Positions 4,841 through 7,176 of a stretch of DNA of 7,176 nt are shown piece by piece (positions within the stretch are counted from its first letter, which is position 1; each line of letters starts with the position of its first letter). The notes under the pieces were generated by a model. The model saw nothing but the letters and a program-made list of their open reading frames with translations. It was not told the DNA's origin and made no database searches. The DNA is taken from the NCBI RefSeq assembly GCF_034356035.1, contig NZ_CP136424.1, forward strand, positions 1 through 7,176, in the 5' to 3' direction. The stretch is from Blautia hydrogenotrophica DSM 10507. Its GTDB lineage: Bacteria > Bacillota > Clostridia > Lachnospirales > Lachnospiraceae. The translations under genes were made by a program, and so were the position numbers.

Positions 4841-4880
4841 AAAATAGGGAATAAAATGTATTGATAATATATGCCCCCCT
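4841..4880 (+). repeat. Twin 40-bp direct repeat, copy 2
   Basis: Exact second copy of 4765-4804. An AT-rich stretch (4898-4917) lies 17 bases downstream and could serve as the strand-opening site if this is the replication origin. The sequences flanking the two copies differ, so the 40 bases have been conserved or duplicated as a unit. Confidence 0.8.
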
Positions 4881-5131
4881 ATGGTCTTTAGGCCAGGATA
4901 AATAATAAAAATATTTTCTCTCGGACAGGGAGAAAGTCGGAGGGGGTTATGGGGGTGAGCGGCGGGGTGTGGGAATGTGGTAAACCTGAAAGGTTTTCCA
5001 TCATTTCCATGCCCCAGAGCGAGGGGGAAAAGGGGGAGGTGACTTTCTCTTTAAGGCCCCGAAGGGGCCGCTCTTTGGCTCCCCCTTTTCCCCCTATGGG
5101 TTTGCAGAATGTACGAAAAGAGGTGTAAGGA
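4881..5131. other. Structured leader and putative replication origin upstream of rep
   Basis: This non-coding stretch holds an AT-rich tract (4898-4917), a 9-base long-range pairing of GAGAAAGTC (4930-4938) with GACTTTCTC (5041-5049), a small hairpin AAACCT-GAA-AGGTTT (4982-4996), and the strong hairpin listed separately at 5023-5094. No gene is convincing in either direction. A replication origin, a regulatory RNA leader for rep, or a single-strand origin would all fit. I see no clear DnaA box. Confidence 0.5.
5023..5094. repeat. 16-bp perfect inverted repeat with an inner hairpin before rep
   Basis: GGGGGAAAAGGGGGAG (5023-5038) is exactly complementary to CTCCCCCTTTTCCCCC (5079-5094). Within it, GGCCCC (5055-5060), GAA, GGGGCC (5064-5069) forms a second stem. 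The tip shares 13 identical bases with the tip of the oriT hairpin. It ends 25 bases before the rep ribosome site (AGAGGTG, 5119-5125), so it could act on rep expression or in replication initiation. Confidence 0.8.
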
Positions 5132-6658
5132 ATGGCGGATCAGCAAGTAGCACTGGAACGGCTGCGGGAACTTTACAGGGAAAAGAACGAGCATTTAGAG
5201 AAGTTTTTAGAGCCGGTGGAGCCGTATGAGTTTTATCGTGAGATCTTCCCGGAAGGATCTTTCGAGAGGAAGGGCCATTTTGAGGACAGGAAGGGAAACG
5301 GGATCGCGGTGACAGTGGCCAAAAGTGAGGTTGACAAGGCAACCGGGATTGCCCTGCAGATCGAGGGGGACGGTAAAGCGAAACGATGTACCGTCACTGA
5401 CGAGCTGGACGAGCTGCGGGAGCTGCAAGACACCGATTTCACGATTATGTCCCCGATCTCCTATTTTGGACGGCGGCGGTGCGGCAAAAATGCCCGGTAT
5501 CTCTATGCCCTGGTCTTTGACTTGGATGGGGTGGGTATGCCCCAGCTCCGGGACACGCTGCACCAGATGAACAAGGATATTCTGCCCCAGGCAACCTTTG
5601 TTGTAAACAGCGGGACAGGGCTTCACCTGTATTATGTGCTGAAAGAGCCGGTGCCTATGTACCCGTACAACCAGAAATGCTTGAAAGAGCTGAAATATTC
5701 CCTCACCCGGCAGATTTGGAATAAGTTTACCTCCACCATCAAGGAGCCGCAAATGCAGGGGATTTTGCAGGGCTTTCGGGTGGTCGGCTCTGGCTCGAAG
5801 CTGGGGCGTGAGTACCCTGTGAGGGCGTTCCGGCTCGGCGGGCCGGTGGAGCTGGCGCGGCTGCTTGATTATATCCCGGACAGCAACGGGGAACAGCAGC
5901 GGCTTGAGGGGCTTATGAGAAAGAGCCGACTGTCGCTGGCCGAGGCGAAAGAGAAGTACCCGGATTGGTATGAGCGGCGGATCATCAAGAAGGAGCGGCG
6001 GGGCCGCTGGACGGTCAAGCGTGACCTTTACGACTGGTGGCTGCACCGGATCGCCGATGAAATCCGGGTGGGCCATCGTTTCTATGGCATTATGACGCTG
6101 GCGATTTATGCGAAGAAATGCGGGATAGACGAGGACGAGCTGCGCCGGGACGCTTTCGCGTTGCTTCGGCCCTACGATGATATGAGCGTGGAGGATATAA
6201 ACCGCTTTACAAAAGATGATGTGGTGTGCGCCCTTGAGATGTTCAACGAGGACTATGTGACATTCCCCAGGGACGATATAGCGAAGCTCTCCGGCCTGAC
6301 TATGCCTGTCAATAAGCGGAACTGGCGCAAACAGCCAGTACATTTGCAGGGCGCGAGAGCAATCCAGGAGATTAACGATAAGGCCAATGGTACGAATTGG
6401 AGAGAAGGGAATGGGCGGCCAAAAGGCAGCGGAACGGCCCAGGCGCGGGTTTATGAATGGCGGCAGCAGCACCCGGAGGGACGCAAGGCCGACTGTCACC
6501 GGGAAACTGGCCTTGATCCGAAAACCGTCCGTAAGTGGTGGGATTGCCCGCCGCCAGCGGTGCGCTTTGAAAATGGGCATATAACGGTGCGGGTGTCCCC
6601 TTCCCAGGAGTTGAGCGATTGGCTCCTGGACGCGCTACACGATGGGGGCCAGGAATAA
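5132..6658 (+). CDS. rep: Plasmid replication initiator with a primase-polymerase-like domain
   Basis: A 508-residue protein, probably the replication initiator. Its N-terminal half shows the signature of archaeo-eukaryotic-type primase (AEP/PrimPol) Rep proteins: D130 and D132 in ALVFDLDGVG (metal-binding DxD), S160-G-x-G-x-H165 in NSGTGLHLYYVL (nucleotide-binding S/G-x-H), and GFRVVGSGSKLG (214-225) as the third conserved region. Residues 300-370 form a helical segment like primase C-terminal domains (HRFYGIMTLAIYAKKCGIDE onward). Residues 432-472 carry a helix-turn-helix-like stretch (CHRETGLDPKTVRKWW) suited to DNA binding. No helicase Walker motifs are seen, so a host helicase would be recruited. 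The ribosome site AGAGGTG lies 6 bases before the ATG. The repeats and hairpins upstream are the likely origin. The type of replication (theta with self-priming or rolling circle) is not settled, but there is no rolling-circle H-U-H motif. Confidence 0.82.
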   Translation: MADQQVALERLRELYREKNEHLEKFLEPVEPYEFYREIFPEGSFERKGHFEDRKGNGIAVTVAKSEVDKATGIALQIEGDGKAKRCTVTDELDELRELQDTDFTIMSPISYFGRRRCGKNARYLYALVFDLDGVGMPQLRDTLHQMNKDILPQATFVVNSGTGLHLYYVLKEPVPMYPYNQKCLKELKYSLTRQIWNKFTSTIKEPQMQGILQGFRVVGSGSKLGREYPVRAFRLGGPVELARLLDYIPDSNGEQQRLEGLMRKSRLSLAEAKEKYPDWYERRIIKKERRGRWTVKRDLYDWWLHRIADEIRVGHRFYGIMTLAIYAKKCGIDEDELRRDAFALLRPYDDMSVEDINRFTKDDVVCALEMFNEDYVTFPRDDIAKLSGLTMPVNKRNWRKQPVHLQGARAIQEINDKANGTNWREGNGRPKGSGTAQARVYEWRQQHPEGRKADCHRETGLDPKTVRKWWDCPPPAVRFENGHITVRVSPSQELSDWLLDALHDGGQE

Positions 6659-6743
6659 GGCCCAGAAAGGCCCCTGTTACGCTTTAGAAGCCGTTTTCAG
6701 CCCTCCGAGGGTAAAATACCGGCCCCCTCTCTACTGCGCCCAG

Positions 6744-6769
6744 AAAGCCGCATAAATCAAGGCTTTTTT
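6744..6769 (+). terminator. Rho-independent terminator after rep
   Basis: AAAGCC (6744-6749) pairs with GGCTTT (6761-6766) around an 11-base loop, and the T-run continues to 6769. It lies 86 bases after the rep stop and ahead of the dinJ promoter, so it separates the two transcription units. The stem is short, so the strength is uncertain. Confidence 0.55.
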
Positions 6770-6841
6770 GCCCTCTAAATGCGAACATACCAGGGTAGAA
6801 GTTTAAGGGCCAGTGCTTGGGTAAACGGCCAGGAATATATA

Positions 6842-6870
6842 TTGACATTGTAAATAAAAAGTTATACAAT
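6842..6870 (+). promoter_or_regulatory. dinJ-yafQ-par operon promoter with candidate operator
   Basis: TTGACA (6842-6847, perfect -35) and TACAAT (6865-6870) are 17 bases apart. The inverted repeat ATTGTA (6847-6852) and TACAAT (6865-6870) spans the spacer and the -10. DinJ-type antitoxins bind palindromes over their own promoter with a ribbon-helix-helix domain, so this repeat is a good candidate autorepression operator. Ribosome site AAAGGAG (6887-6893) follows, 9 bases before the dinJ ATG. Confidence 0.7.
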
Positions 6871-6902
6871 GGATATAATAAGAGTGAAAGGAGTTGCTAC
6901 CT

Positions 6903-7176
6903 ATGGCAAATACAAATATTAACATTCGTATGGACGCAGACTTGAAGCGGCAGTTTGAGGCGTTCTGTGCTGATATGGGAATGACGATGACAACGGCGTT
7001 CAATGTTTTTGCGCGTAAGGCTGTGAGGGAGTATAGAATACCCTTTGAAATCAGCGGTGATGTACCGAACGCTGAAACCGTCGAAGCAATCAAGGAAGTA
7101 AAGAGAATGAAGGCCGATCCGAGCCTTGGCAAGACCTATTCCAATGTCGATCAGATGATGGAGGAGCTGCTTGCCG
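6903..7176 (+). CDS. dinJ: DinJ/RelB-family antitoxin, running off the window edge
   Basis: 91 residues are visible: an N-terminal ribbon-helix-helix DNA-binding domain (NINIRMDADLKRQFEAFC, then MTMTTAFNVFARKAV) and a C-terminal toxin-wrapping part ending in MMEELLA. It should bind and block YafQ and repress its own promoter. The frame is open at the right edge with one base left over. Joined to base 1 it reads GAT GTA TAA, adding D and V and ending the protein at 93 residues, a normal length, with the stop overlapping the yafQ ATG by 8 bases. It is therefore not truncated if the molecule is circular. The start is set by AAAGGAG at 6887-6893. Confidence 0.93.
   Translation, partial: MANTNINIRMDADLKRQFEAFCADMGMTMTTAFNVFARKAVREYRIPFEISGDVPNAETVEAIKEVKRMKADPSLGKTYSNVDQMMEELLA

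Noticed and set aside
4765..4880. Twin repeats as a minimal CRISPR array
   Set aside because: Only two copies, no cas genes, an AT-rich repeat and location beside rep. An origin repeat is more likely.
5207..6580. 457-codon open frame on the minus strand opposite rep
   Set aside because: It mirrors the GC-rich rep codons, has no ribosome site or recognisable domain, and rep on the plus strand has clear motifs. It is a shadow frame.
1..7176. tRNA, rRNA or insertion sequence genes
   Set aside because: No tRNA-like cloverleaf, rRNA segment or transposase was recognised on reading through either strand.

Overview
The window looks like a complete small plasmid (7,176 bp) that has been cut open at a gene start. 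The last gene, a DinJ/RelB-type antitoxin, runs off the right edge, and the first gene, its YafQ-type toxin, begins at base 1. Joining the two ends completes the antitoxin (final codons GAT GTA TAA) with an 8-base overlap into the toxin ATG, the usual arrangement of a dinJ-yafQ operon. The backbone genes are fairly GC-rich and resemble plasmid genes of gut Clostridia (Lachnospiraceae/Oscillospiraceae-like). The host call is inference from gene type and base composition. The erm(B) passenger is AT-rich and of enterococcal/streptococcal plasmid and transposon type.

Layout, all major genes on the + strand. (1) A maintenance operon crosses the junction: promoter with a candidate operator at 6842-6870, dinJ, yafQ (1-273), a small DUF5348-like protein (292-540), and a HTH plus coiled-coil protein of the pSK1-Par/DUF536 type (537-1004), which overlaps the preceding gene by ATGA. 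(2) A lipoprotein gene (1059-1829) has its last codons supplied by erm(B) upstream DNA. (3) An acquired erm(B) module (about 1799-3088) holds the ErmBL leader peptide, the attenuator, erm(B) with a premature stop at codon 230, the small downstream ORF, a large hairpin and a zinc-ribbon remnant of a type IA topoisomerase. (4) A remnant of an unknown ORF precedes a tandem hairpin region (3295-3377), probably oriT, followed by a MobV/Pre-family relaxase (3482-4708). (5) A 420-bp non-coding region with twin 40-bp repeats, an AT-rich tract and several hairpins is the probable replication origin. It is followed by a primase-polymerase-like Rep protein (5132-6658). (6) A terminator leads back to the dinJ promoter.

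Together this is a mobilisable, non-self-transmissible resistance plasmid: Rep for copying, MobV and oriT for transfer in trans, toxin-antitoxin and Par for stable inheritance, and a possibly impaired macrolide-lincosamide-streptogramin B resistance gene as cargo. The least expected signal is a cluster of seven 10-bp sites (consensus AWCGCAAACY, both orientations) lying inside the par-like gene. They encode different peptides in different frames, so they look like a DNA-level site such as an intragenic centromere or operator.
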